A DNA stretch of 59,256 nt, from positions 1-59,256 of the forward strand of contig JAFWBQ010000095.1 of NCBI GenBank assembly GCA_017507125.1, read 5' to 3'. A model generated the notes under the pieces. That model did not search any database, had not been told where the DNA came from, and worked only from the letters and a program-made list of their open reading frames with translations. The stretch's first letter is position 1, and every line of letters begins with the position of its first letter. The DNA comes from Lentisphaeria bacterium (GTDB taxonomy: Bacteria > Verrucomicrobiota > Lentisphaeria > Victivallales > Victivallaceae). Of the stretch, positions 1 through 6,170 are shown piece by piece. The position numbers and the translations under genes were made by a program.

Positions 1-422
1 CCGGCACTGGAAAGATTGATGCCTTGCAGTACCCTCCGGTAGTTGCCACGATCAACGATGGGGGCAGCCTGTGAGAGCAGTTCGCCAAAGTCAGCAGGCA
101 GTACCACCGGAACCACCTCTGCTGCAGGTTCCTCTGGTTCAGGGAAAGCAAGGTACTTCCCTGCAAGCTCCATGAACTCACTGCGACTGCTGCGGATCTG
201 CTCTTTGAGTTCCTTGAAGGGGAGGCAGAAGTCGATTGCACTGTCGGCAAAGGCTTCAAGTTTGACCGACACGGTTTCAACTCCGTCAGTTGCCATGGCA
301 CGGATACCGCACTCATCGCCAATAAAACGGATAGAGCGGTACAGTTCCACCGGGCTGGTCTGACAGACAACTTTGCCCAGAACTTTCAGGGCACGGGACA
401 ATTCATTTTTGGTGATCTTCAT
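1..422 (-). CDS. Partial sliding-clamp (DNA polymerase III beta)-like protein, 3' end outside window
   Basis: About 140 N-terminal residues are visible; the gene runs off the left edge. It begins MKITKNELSRALKVLGKVV, which resembles the clamp start of the chromosomal DnaN at 13579-14688 (MKFKVNREKLNKALQKVGG). Near residue 130 the stretch NYRRVLQGINLS sits where clamp domain II starts (SRKVLTGVFFN in the chromosomal copy). Domain I is followed by a Pro/Glu/Ala-rich linker. If it is a clamp it would form a DNA-encircling ring serving a replicase. The ATG lies 20 nt inside the end of the upstream 127-aa gene, so translation is probably coupled. A second clamp-like gene beside two unknown membrane proteins suggests a phage, plasmid or integrated element. 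The family call rests on short motifs and the first third of the protein only. Confidence 0.55.
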   Translation of the reverse strand, partial: MKITKNELSRALKVLGKVVCQTSPVELYRSIRFIGDECGIRAMATDGVETVSVKLEAFADSAIDFCLPFKELKEQIRSSRSEFMELAGKYLAFPEPEEPAAEVVPVVLPADFGELLSQAAPIVDRGNYRRVLQGINLSSA

Positions 423-786
423 TTTTATAACCTTTCGTATTGATGTATGTTTTTATTCTGCGCCAGATGAAGTATCCGGAGCAAAGGAGAGCGATCAAGA
501 CCGCCCAACGGAGCGGCCAGGTGAGTGCCGACAACGAATCGGTGAAGGCTTCGGGCTTTTCTTCAGCTACAGTTTTGAGCCCATCTTCCACGCCGTCGCT
601 GATCTTGTAGGCAGCAATCACAGTTCCGGCTGCCACGCCTCCCGCAGCAACAGTCTGCCACGGAACTTTACGGACGACTTCAACGGTTTTCACCGGTCGA
701 TGCCGCCGAGGGCGATGTACCCGAGGGGGAGCAGCCGAAGCAATGATTGAGAGAGCAGAGAGGATAGCCGCAAGGATAAGTTTCAT
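403..786 (-). CDS. Small secreted/membrane protein, unknown function (element-associated)
   Basis: 127 aa. Residues 1-19 look like a signal peptide or membrane anchor (MKLILAAILSALSIIASAA). A short Arg/His/Pro-rich basic stretch follows (RVHRPRRHRP), then a Gly/Ala/Val-rich helix (AAGGVAAGTVIAAYK) and a C-terminal membrane segment (WAVLIALLCSGYFIW) ending in a basic tail. It overlaps the upstream gene by 4 nt (ATGA) and the clamp-like gene by 20 nt, so all three are probably one transcript. Two hydrophobic ends with a short basic loop suggest a small inner-membrane or envelope protein of a mobile element. I do not recognise the family. Confidence 0.6.
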   Translation of the reverse strand: MKLILAAILSALSIIASAAPPRVHRPRRHRPVKTVEVVRKVPWQTVAAGGVAAGTVIAAYKISDGVEDGLKTVAEEKPEAFTDSLSALTWPLRWAVLIALLCSGYFIWRRIKTYINTKGYKNEDHQK

Positions 787-1526
787 TCCAGAGCCACCTT
801 TCTGCTTGCCTCACGGCAGTTGCCGATGGATTGCAGCAGTACCGTAGTCAACTCTGAATGAAGTTGAGACTTCGCCTGCCAGAGATCGTAGGCACACCAC
901 GCTGTACCACCAGTTGCCAACAGTACGGCAATAGTGTCGCCAATGGGGAATGGACCATCTGCCACCGCACAGGCGGCTCCTGTACCGTAGGCAGCAGCAA
1001 GGCGTGAACTGATTGCCCCCAGAACTGAAGTGAACGCCTTTACAGTTGATTTCATAAAGACCGCTTCAAGCATCAGCCCGCTTGCGGCATAGGCTGAAGC
1101 TGTGACAGCATCGCTGTTGAGTTCGGTAATGTGCTGTTGGAAACTTGCCGGGTTCACATCACAGCCGTACACCTTGGCGCCTTCACGGCATGGATCAATG
1201 ATCCGGGCATTGATGACTGAAGTCAGATACTCCTGTACCCGGTTGCCTCCTGAGAGTTTGTCACAGCTGGCAAGGTAACAGAACTTGACCATGCTGCTGT
1301 AACTGGTCAGCTCTTCAACGACCGCAGGGATGTTTTGCTTCGCCAGGTTAAAGTGGGGCTTGGCTCTGGCATCCAGTACGGCAATGTCAGGCTTCCGTGG
1401 CACAGCCTTCTCCACGGTGAGCGTTTCTTTGTGCAGCATCCAGTAGCCGCACGCCCCCAGAATGAGGGCAAAGAGAAGTCCGGCAAAGAAATAAGTTCTG
1501 CCGGACTTGGTCGGGTAAGTTTGCAT
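783..1526 (-). CDS. Membrane-anchored protein of unknown function (element-associated)
   Basis: 247 aa. One N-terminal membrane segment (residues 13-31, FFAGLLFALILGACGYWML) is followed by a region with several Cys (CYLASCDK, DPCREG, YGCDV) that could form disulfides outside the cytoplasm. The C-terminal half (about 145-215) is Ala/Gly-rich and hydrophobic, with possible further membrane segments. The start is the ATG at 1526, with GGAGG 5 nt upstream. Both the start codon and part of that ribosome-binding site lie in one arm of a perfect 10-bp inverted repeat (1523-1532 with 1576-1585). First gene of the visible three-gene unit. Family not recognised. Confidence 0.6.
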   Translation of the reverse strand: MQTYPTKSGRTYFFAGLLFALILGACGYWMLHKETLTVEKAVPRKPDIAVLDARAKPHFNLAKQNIPAVVEELTSYSSMVKFCYLASCDKLSGGNRVQEYLTSVINARIIDPCREGAKVYGCDVNPASFQQHITELNSDAVTASAYAASGLMLEAVFMKSTVKAFTSVLGAISSRLAAAYGTGAACAVADGPFPIGDTIAVLLATGGTAWCAYDLWQAKSQLHSELTTVLLQSIGNCREASRKVALE

Positions 1527-1585
1527 AATACCTCCATTAGATTGATGTTTTTCAGAACGGGACTATCCCGTCCGGGGTATTATGC
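1523..1585 (-). promoter_or_regulatory. Inverted repeat sequestering the start codon of the 247-aa gene
   Basis: In the minus-strand RNA, GCAUAAUACC (1585-1576) is perfectly complementary to GGUAUUAUGC (1532-1523). The 3' arm contains the AUG and the last two G of the GGAGG ribosome-binding site. Between the arms is a nested hairpin, ACGGGA-UAG-UCCCGU (1571-1557). UUCAG just 5' of the first arm can instead pair with CUGAA (1555-1551), which is incompatible with the sequestering stem. The region therefore looks like a two-state translational switch or thermometer. A protein-binding DNA operator is the alternative reading of the same repeat. Confidence 0.5.
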
Positions 1586-1624
1586 CTGAAAAAGTGGTTT
1601 ATTTAAGGGAAAAAGCATTTTTTA

Positions 1625-1666
1625 CCAATATATAACCGCACTGATAGAGACAAAAGGTTATATTGG
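1625..1666. repeat. Interrupted inverted repeat upstream of the element genes
   Basis: CCAATATATAACC (1625-1637) and GGTTATATTGG (1656-1666) pair fully apart from a 2-nt bulge, separated by 18 nt. It lies about 100 bp upstream of the 247-aa gene, where a promoter and operator would be expected. Likely a regulator-binding site or hairpin; no regulator gene is visible beside it. Confidence 0.4.
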
Positions 1667-1822
1667 CTGACTTGAAAAAGTAACAAATTGGTGCTATTTT
1701 GTAATGTCGTCAGAGAAAAAAATTCCCCACAAAATTCCCACAATGTGGAGTATGTTTTTTATCTGTAAGTTGTTTAATAATTGCAAGATGCAGAAGATCA
1801 GGCGGTTATCAAAATGTGTTCA

Positions 1823-1844
1823 GTGGGTCCATCTCCCACCACCA
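1823..1844 (+). other. tRNA-3'-end-like hairpin ending in CCA; possible attachment-site remnant
   Basis: GTGGG-TCCATCT-CCCAC is a 5-bp stem with a 7-nt loop, the geometry of a tRNA or tmRNA T-arm, followed by CACCA and, 11 nt later, a strong terminator. The loop does not match the T-loop consensus (TTCRANY) and no acceptor stem or upstream cloverleaf is present, so it is not a tRNA gene. Integrated elements often end at the 3' end of tRNA or tmRNA genes, and element-like genes lie just to the left, so a degraded attachment site is possible. Confidence 0.2.
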
Positions 1845-1855
1845 TTTTTGATTAT

Positions 1856-1879
1856 AACCGACTGAAAAGTCGGTTTTTT
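1856..1879 (+). terminator. Intrinsic terminator, rightward
   Basis: AACCGACT-GAAA-AGTCGGTT is a perfect 8-bp stem with a GNRA loop, followed directly by a T run. No gene reading into it from the left on this strand was found, so it may end an RNA or a gene lost at an integration junction. Confidence 0.75.
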
Positions 1880-2062
1880 GTGCCTGAATCACCTCTTTTA
1901 CAACAATTTCTCCACCTTGCAGAAAAGTGGTGGTAAAGCTGGCGGCACTCTCCTGTTTCTGATATTCGCAGAAGTACCGGGTCATAGGGATTTCAAAGCC
2001 GACTTTCTTCTTGCTGCTGTCGCACTTTTTCACTTTTTTTTTGATTTTTCAGAACAAAGCCC

Positions 2063-2091
2063 TTGACAAAAACATCAAGCGGAAGTATATT
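2063..2091 (+). promoter_or_regulatory. Strong sigma70-type promoter for the leader peptide and synthetase
   Basis: TTGACA (2063-2068), 17-nt spacer, TATATT (2086-2091). Predicted start near 2098, about 31 nt before the leader ORF. Confidence 0.75.
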
Positions 2092-2128
2092 GTGAAATAT
2101 TCCATGCAAACTACTACAGGATTTGGCA

Positions 2129-2239
2129 ATGAAACAAGGCAAAACAATGGCTTCTTTCAACTCTGCAATCATTATTGCAGAGAGCATTGCTTTTGCCCGA
2201 ATTAACAACTTCTGCCGAATTAGCAGCATTATTATTTAA
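2129..2239 (+). CDS. Isoleucine-rich leader peptide (attenuation type)
   Basis: 36 codons, ATG 2129 to TAA 2237-2239, with AGGA 7 nt upstream of the ATG. Nine residues are Ile (positions 14, 15, 16, 20, 25, 31, 34, 35, 36), including a triple near the middle and three consecutive Ile codons just before the stop. That composition and the position between a strong promoter and paired hairpins are typical of amino-acid leader peptides such as those of ilv operons. The stop codon overlaps the base of the first hairpin (2238-2278), so a ribosome finishing or stalling here would decide which RNA structure forms. The peptide probably has no function of its own. Ile sensing is inferred from composition. 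Confidence 0.65.
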   Translation: MKQGKTMASFNSAIIIAESIAFARINNFCRISSIII

Positions 2240-2307
2240 GACCACACGCAGCAAATTACACAGCTTGCGGGTGGTCTTGAAGGGTGTCGTAACCGGCTCC
2301 CTGAAGA
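2238..2307 (+). promoter_or_regulatory. Alternating hairpins downstream of the Ile-rich leader (attenuator-like)
   Basis: Hairpin 1: AAGACCAC (2238-2245) with GTGGTCTT (2271-2278), extended inside by CGCAGC (2247-2252) with GCTTGCG (2263-2269, one bulged T). Hairpin 2: TCTT (2275-2278) plus AGGG (2281-2284) with CCCT (2299-2302) plus AAGA (2304-2307). Both need 2275-2278, so they exclude each other. No T run follows hairpin 1, so classic intrinsic termination is not obvious; Rho-dependent or translational control is possible. Confidence 0.5.
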
Positions 2308-2352
2308 TTCTCCCCGCCTGTTCGTGTAAAAAATAACAGAAAAGGCAAAAAA

Positions 2353-4632
2353 ATGGAAAATCTCAAACAAATCGGTACACGGGTCCTCGGAATCCGCACA
2401 GAGGCAAATTATTCAGTCGAAGAGATGGCATCTGCTCTTGGTATTACTCCGGCTGAATACATTTCATACGAAAATGGAAGCACAGAAGCTCCCTTTTCAT
2501 TCTTTTATAAACTTGCCGAATTTTTCAATATTGAGATCTCTTCTGTCCTCAGCGGTGAAAACTCCAATCTCAATACCTATACCATCACCCGGAACGGGGA
2601 GGGTTTCTCTCTTGCCCGCAGACCCGGATTTTCCTATCTGCATCAGGCGATACACATGAAAAACCGTGTGGGTGAACCCTTTGTGATCACCGCTCCGTTT
2701 GAAGGCGAAAATCCGGAATTGAAGTACTCCACCCACTCCGGACAGGAGTTCATCCTGATCCTGGAGGGGTCCCTGCGGATACTCCTCAAAGAGAAAGAAG
2801 AGGTGTTGAACACAGGGGACACGATCTACTTCGACGGCCGTTCTTCACATGCCCTGACTGCCATCAACGGTGAAAGCTGCAAATTTCTTTCCATCGTAAT
2901 GCATGCCGATATGGAAGAAAATGAACCGGAAACTTTCGCAGTAAAACGTTCCCGCAGTGAAAACACATCACAGGAAAACAGCTCATTGCTCTACCAGAAA
3001 TATATGAAGGAAACATGGGATGAAGAGGGAAATCTCTGCAAGGTGGATTTCAATGTCCCTGAAAACTTCAACTTCGCTTTTGATGTTCTGGATCACCTTG
3101 CACAAAAAGATCCGGACAAACTCGCCATGCGCTGGATTTCCAATACAAAAGAATGCAAAGATCTTACCTTCGGTGACATTTCAGAAAATTCCTCCCGCAC
3201 CGCCAATTTGTTCTATTCTCTGGGGATCCGCAAAGGTGACCGGGTGATGCTTATCGTCCGCCGCCATTATCAGTTCTGGTACCTTTTGAACGCTCTGCAT
3301 AAACTCGGAGCCGTGGTCATCCCCGCCCCTGTCCAGCTTCTGGGACATGACATCGAATACCGCATAAACAAGGCGCAGGTGAAATGTGTCGTCTGTACCG
3401 CCATGGATGGCGTTTGCAATGCCGTTGACTCCGTCGCGGATAAAACCCCCTCTCTCAAATGGAAACTTGTGGTCAACGGCGAACGGGACGGATGGATGAA
3501 TTATGATGCCATGTATGGTAATTTCCCGGCTGAATTTGCCAGACCGGAAAATTTGAAATCCTCCGATCCGCTGTTGATCTTTTTCAGCTCCGGCACCACC
3601 GGATATCCCAAAATGGTGGAACACGACCACACTTATCCCATCGGACATATCATGACCGCGCGCCACTGGCACAAGGTGGATCCCCGGGGGATCCACTTTA
3701 CCGTTGCCGATACCGGATGGGGTAAAGCTCTCTGGGGCAAAGTTTACGGTCAGTGGCTCTGCGAAGCAGCAGTATTCACCTATGATTTCGACCGTTTCCA
3801 TGCGGCAGATCTGCTGCCCATGTTCAAGCAGTACGGCATCACCACTTTCTGTGCTCCGCCGACGATCTTCCGTTTTCTGGTGAAAGAGGATTTGACGCAG
3901 TATGATTTTTCCACTTTGCAGCACGTCACAACTGCCGGCGAAGCCATGCCCCCGGAAGTGAGCGAATCTTTTGCCCGGGTCTCCGGACTTCTCCCCTATG
4001 AAGGCTTCGGACAGACGGAAACGGCTCTTTCCATCGCAACTCTCGCCAATGTCGCTCCGAAACCCGGAAGCATGGGTAAAGCCAATCCCCAATATGAAGT
4101 CGCGCTCCTTGATCCCGACGGTAAACCGGCCGCTGTGGGCGATACCGGCGAAATCTGCATAAAAGCTCAACAGCACCCTCATCCCATGGGACTCTTTGAT
4201 CAGTATGTGGATAATGAGGAGGATACCCGCAAAGTCTGGCATGATGGCTATTACCACACCGGCGATCAGGCGTGGATGGATGAAGACGGTTACTTCTGGT
4301 ATGTCGGCAGAGCCGATGATATCATCAAAACCTCCGGCTACCGGGTCGGTCCCTTTGAAGTCGAAAGCGTCATCATGGAACTGCCCTATGTACTGGAGTG
4401 TGCCGTGACCGGTGTTCCGGATGCCACCCGGGGCAAGGTCATCAAGGCAAGCATCGTACTGGTCAAAGATAAAGCCGGCAGCGAAGAGCTGAAAAAAGAG
4501 ATCCAGGAGTATGTGAAAACCCATACTGCCCCTTACAAATATCCCCGGATCGTGGAGTTTATGACCGAACTGCCCAAGACCGTCAACGGCAAGATCCGCC
4601 GTGTCGCTCTGCGGGATCAGGGTAATAAATGA
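2353..4632 (+). CDS. XRE-cupin-acyl-CoA synthetase (AMP-binding) fusion protein
   Basis: 759 aa. Residues about 5-68 are an XRE-type helix-turn-helix (SVEEMASALGITPAEYISYENG), about 115-185 a cupin (HSGQEFILILEGSL, then the GD and H of the second motif), and about 225-759 a complete ANL-family synthetase. In the synthetase the P-loop is SSGTTG (412-417), a GFGQTE motif lies near 552, GRADDIIKTSGYRVGP near 653-668 and the catalytic Lys in GKIRR is K747. The domain makes an acyl-AMP from acid and ATP and passes the acyl group to CoA; it is closest in look to acetyl/medium-chain acyl-CoA synthetases. XRE-cupin proteins are normally small-molecule-sensing repressors, so this one may sense its own substrate or control its gene. 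The Ile-rich leader suggests a branched-chain acid such as 2-methylbutyrate, which some anaerobes recycle to Ile. Substrate is inferred. Confidence 0.85.
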   Translation: MENLKQIGTRVLGIRTEANYSVEEMASALGITPAEYISYENGSTEAPFSFFYKLAEFFNIEISSVLSGENSNLNTYTITRNGEGFSLARRPGFSYLHQAIHMKNRVGEPFVITAPFEGENPELKYSTHSGQEFILILEGSLRILLKEKEEVLNTGDTIYFDGRSSHALTAINGESCKFLSIVMHADMEENEPETFAVKRSRSENTSQENSSLLYQKYMKETWDEEGNLCKVDFNVPENFNFAFDVLDHLAQKDPDKLAMRWISNTKECKDLTFGDISENSSRTANLFYSLGIRKGDRVMLIVRRHYQFWYLLNALHKLGAVVIPAPVQLLGHDIEYRINKAQVKCVVCTAMDGVCNAVDSVADKTPSLKWKLVVNGERDGWMNYDAMYGNFPAEFARPENLKSSDPLLIFFSSGTTGYPKMVEHDHTYPIGHIMTARHWHKVDPRGIHFTVADTGWGKALWGKVYGQWLCEAAVFTYDFDRFHAADLLPMFKQYGITTFCAPPTIFRFLVKEDLTQYDFSTLQHVTTAGEAMPPEVSESFARVSGLLPYEGFGQTETALSIATLANVAPKPGSMGKANPQYEVALLDPDGKPAAVGDTGEICIKAQQHPHPMGLFDQYVDNEEDTRKVWHDGYYHTGDQAWMDEDGYFWYVGRADDIIKTSGYRVGPFEVESVIMELPYVLECAVTGVPDATRGKVIKASIVLVKDKAGSEELKKEIQEYVKTHTAPYKYPRIVEFMTELPKTVNGKIRRVALRDQGNK

Positions 4633-4653
4633 TCTGTTCCGGAAAAAATACAA

Positions 4654-4703
4654 AGGGCTGTTGCAAAAACCTCAAAATTCAGGTCCGCAGCAGCCCTCTT
4701 TTT
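4654..4703 (+). terminator. Two-tier intrinsic terminator after the synthetase
   Basis: AGGGCTGTTGC (4654-4664) pairs with GCAGCAGCCCT (4687-4697), followed by TCTTTTT. Inside lies a small ACCT/AGGT stem (4669-4672, 4681-4684). Same design as at 17881, 19974 and 37997. Convergent with the DUF1294 gene. Confidence 0.75.
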
Positions 4704-5032
4704 CATCCCAGAAAGTCTGCAGCACAGACAACAGCGCTCTGCAGTATGACCGCTGTAATAAGAGCCCGGTCAAAGTATGGTTTCGCCGTCTTGTGATGAA
4801 AGAGTTTCATTCCCGCAAAGGCACCGGGAGCTCCCCCGAAAAAGCCCAGAACGATAAGAAAATCTTCAGGGATCCTGCGCCACTTCATAACAGCAAAAAA
4901 TTTATCCGACCCATAGGAGCAGAAGGTGAAAAGTGAGATCACAAGCACATAGATCCCCAGGGGCAGAAAGAGATCCGGAAAACGCACTCCCGCCCAGATC
5001 AGGGGAATCAGTGAAAAGAAAAATTTAAACAT
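4703..5032 (-). CDS. DUF1294 family small membrane protein
   Basis: 109 aa with three or four membrane segments. It carries the DUF1294 pattern in order: YGSDKFFAV, RRIPEDFL, then GGAPGAFAGMKLFHHKT. The family's function is unknown; some members are fused to cold-shock domains. Its start lies 9 nt after the stop of the 298-aa gene, so the two are probably co-transcribed. No strong ribosome-binding site is seen, which fits translational coupling. Confidence 0.8.
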   Translation of the reverse strand: MFKFFFSLIPLIWAGVRFPDLFLPLGIYVLVISLFTFCSYGSDKFFAVMKWRRIPEDFLIVLGFFGGAPGAFAGMKLFHHKTAKPYFDRALITAVILQSAVVCAADFLG

Positions 5033-5041
5033 TTTCCAGCA

Positions 5042-5938
5042 TCAGGATTCGAGTTTCAAGGCAAAAGACATGATACTTGCATTGTAAATGAATGCTGATA
5101 CCGCCGCCGCAAAGAATATGATGACACTGAGACCGCTGACGAATCCGCCGCACATGAACCAGGCAAGGATCAGATCCACCATCGTGTAAATGCCCAGTAC
5201 AAAGACATTACATTTGTTGGAGCGCTTCGCCACCATGAAGCGGATAAAGGCAATACTCAGAACAGGCAGAAGAAGCATCACCAAAATGAAGATCAGAAAA
5301 CGTATGTGCCAGGGGGTTCCTCCGATCTCCGTACCTTCCGCACCCCGGGGGGCGGTGCCGGAAACATTGTTGAAAAAAGAAGAGACATTGCTTTCATTGA
5401 CAGGTATCTCTGCAATGATCTTCCCCTCCGGAATGGAAATAAGACGCACCGTTCCCACCACAAGAGCACCTCCTTTCATGGATTCAAAGCGCTCCAGATG
5501 ACCGGTTATCACCGCCTGAACCTTCAAACTTTTGCCGTGTTTGACCGCAGCGGCAGTGTCAAAACTGCCCTTGTTGCGGAGCTTCAACATATAATTCATC
5601 TTTTCCGAAAATGCGGCATCTTCCACATCAAAGACGCCTGAAGTGGCAAGTTTTTCCCGGAGGTTCAAAGTGAAGTAATCGCTGGCGTCGTTTCTGAAAT
5701 GCACCACCGCCACATGTTTGATATCTCCGCGGTGCCGCCGCAGATCATCAGCAAGTTTAAGAATGGCTCTGTCAGCGATTTTTTTCCGGCTGGGATCCGC
5801 ATCAGGACGGCCCGGCACCAGAAAGTGCCATGCAAGAAAAGCGGCTGCCAGAAGTATGGCAGCTGATCCCAGAAATTTACAACAGGAATCAAGAGATACA
5901 GATTTGAGGATAAATCCGAATACTTTAGCGAAGATCAT
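5042..5938 (-). CDS. Membrane protein with CsgG/FlgO/LpoB-like domain
   Basis: 298 aa. An N-terminal membrane segment lies near residues 24-42. A soluble region (about 50-180) follows the pattern of CsgG/FlgO/TolB-N-like domains: a helix, then HVAVVHFRND, a LREKLATSGVFDV segment, and later AAAVKHGKSLKVQAVITGHLE with a closing beta strand TVRLISIPEGKIIAE. The C-terminal third has three or four membrane segments (about 213-290). CsgG-like domains build outer-membrane channels or act as envelope adaptors; here the membrane helices argue for an inner-membrane sensor or scaffold. Function is not known. Co-transcribed with DUF1294. Confidence 0.55.
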   Translation of the reverse strand: MIFAKVFGFILKSVSLDSCCKFLGSAAILLAAAFLAWHFLVPGRPDADPSRKKIADRAILKLADDLRRHRGDIKHVAVVHFRNDASDYFTLNLREKLATSGVFDVEDAAFSEKMNYMLKLRNKGSFDTAAAVKHGKSLKVQAVITGHLERFESMKGGALVVGTVRLISIPEGKIIAEIPVNESNVSSFFNNVSGTAPRGAEGTEIGGTPWHIRFLIFILVMLLLPVLSIAFIRFMVAKRSNKCNVFVLGIYTMVDLILAWFMCGGFVSGLSVIIFFAAAVSAFIYNASIMSFALKLES

Positions 5939-6109
5939 GAGAATTTTTCCTTTTGACGATTTTGAGGAGCCGCTGCGTTCCTCATATTGCTCTGATCAAA
6001 ATTTCCTTTACGGTATGGAAGCTGCAAGAACTTCCGAGCCGTACTTCTGTTATATTATGAGATCCGGAAAACACTTTTCTTACAAGATCTGTTTCAAAAC
6101 TTTAACGAT

Positions 6110-6153
6110 TTTTTCCCCGAAAGGGTCTTTTGAGGGACCCTTTCAGGGAAAAA
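6110..6153. repeat. Long perfect hairpin between two convergently spaced minus genes
   Basis: TTTTTCCC (6110-6117) + GAAAGGGTC (6119-6127), loop TTTTGAGG, GACCCTTTC (6136-6144) + GGGAAAAA (6146-6153); 17 pairs with one C/A mismatch. The T side is 5' and the A side 3' on both strands, the reverse of a standard intrinsic terminator. It lies 18 nt past the stop of the beta-helix gene and may protect or process the 3' end of that long transcript. Confidence 0.5.
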
Positions 6154-6170
6154 GTATACCGGCTGGGTGA

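Larger units (their letters stand above)
1527..2062. other. Non-coding spacer between the element and the synthetase locus
   Basis: About 535 bp without a convincing gene. It holds the inverted repeats at 1523-1585 and 1625-1666, an A/T-rich part with short C-rich repeats (CCCCACAAAATTCCCACAA near 1725-1743), a tRNA-3'-end-like hairpin at 1823-1844 and the terminator at 1856-1879. The only open frame of note (minus, 1809-2033) starts with GTG, lacks a ribosome-binding site and reads through the terminator stem, so it is not called. Confidence 0.5.

Noticed and set aside
1815..1850. A tRNA or tmRNA gene
   Set aside because: Only a T-arm-like hairpin and CACCA are present; the loop lacks the T-loop consensus and there is no acceptor stem, anticodon arm or tag reading frame.
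1809..2033. Minus-strand 74-codon open frame
   Set aside because: GTG start directly after a run of A, no ribosome-binding site, and it reads through the terminator stem at 1856-1875.
3181..4653. 490-codon open frame opposite the acyl-CoA synthetase
   Set aside because: Mirror of a real gene with full synthetase motifs; the frame is open through codon bias and shows no recognisable domain.
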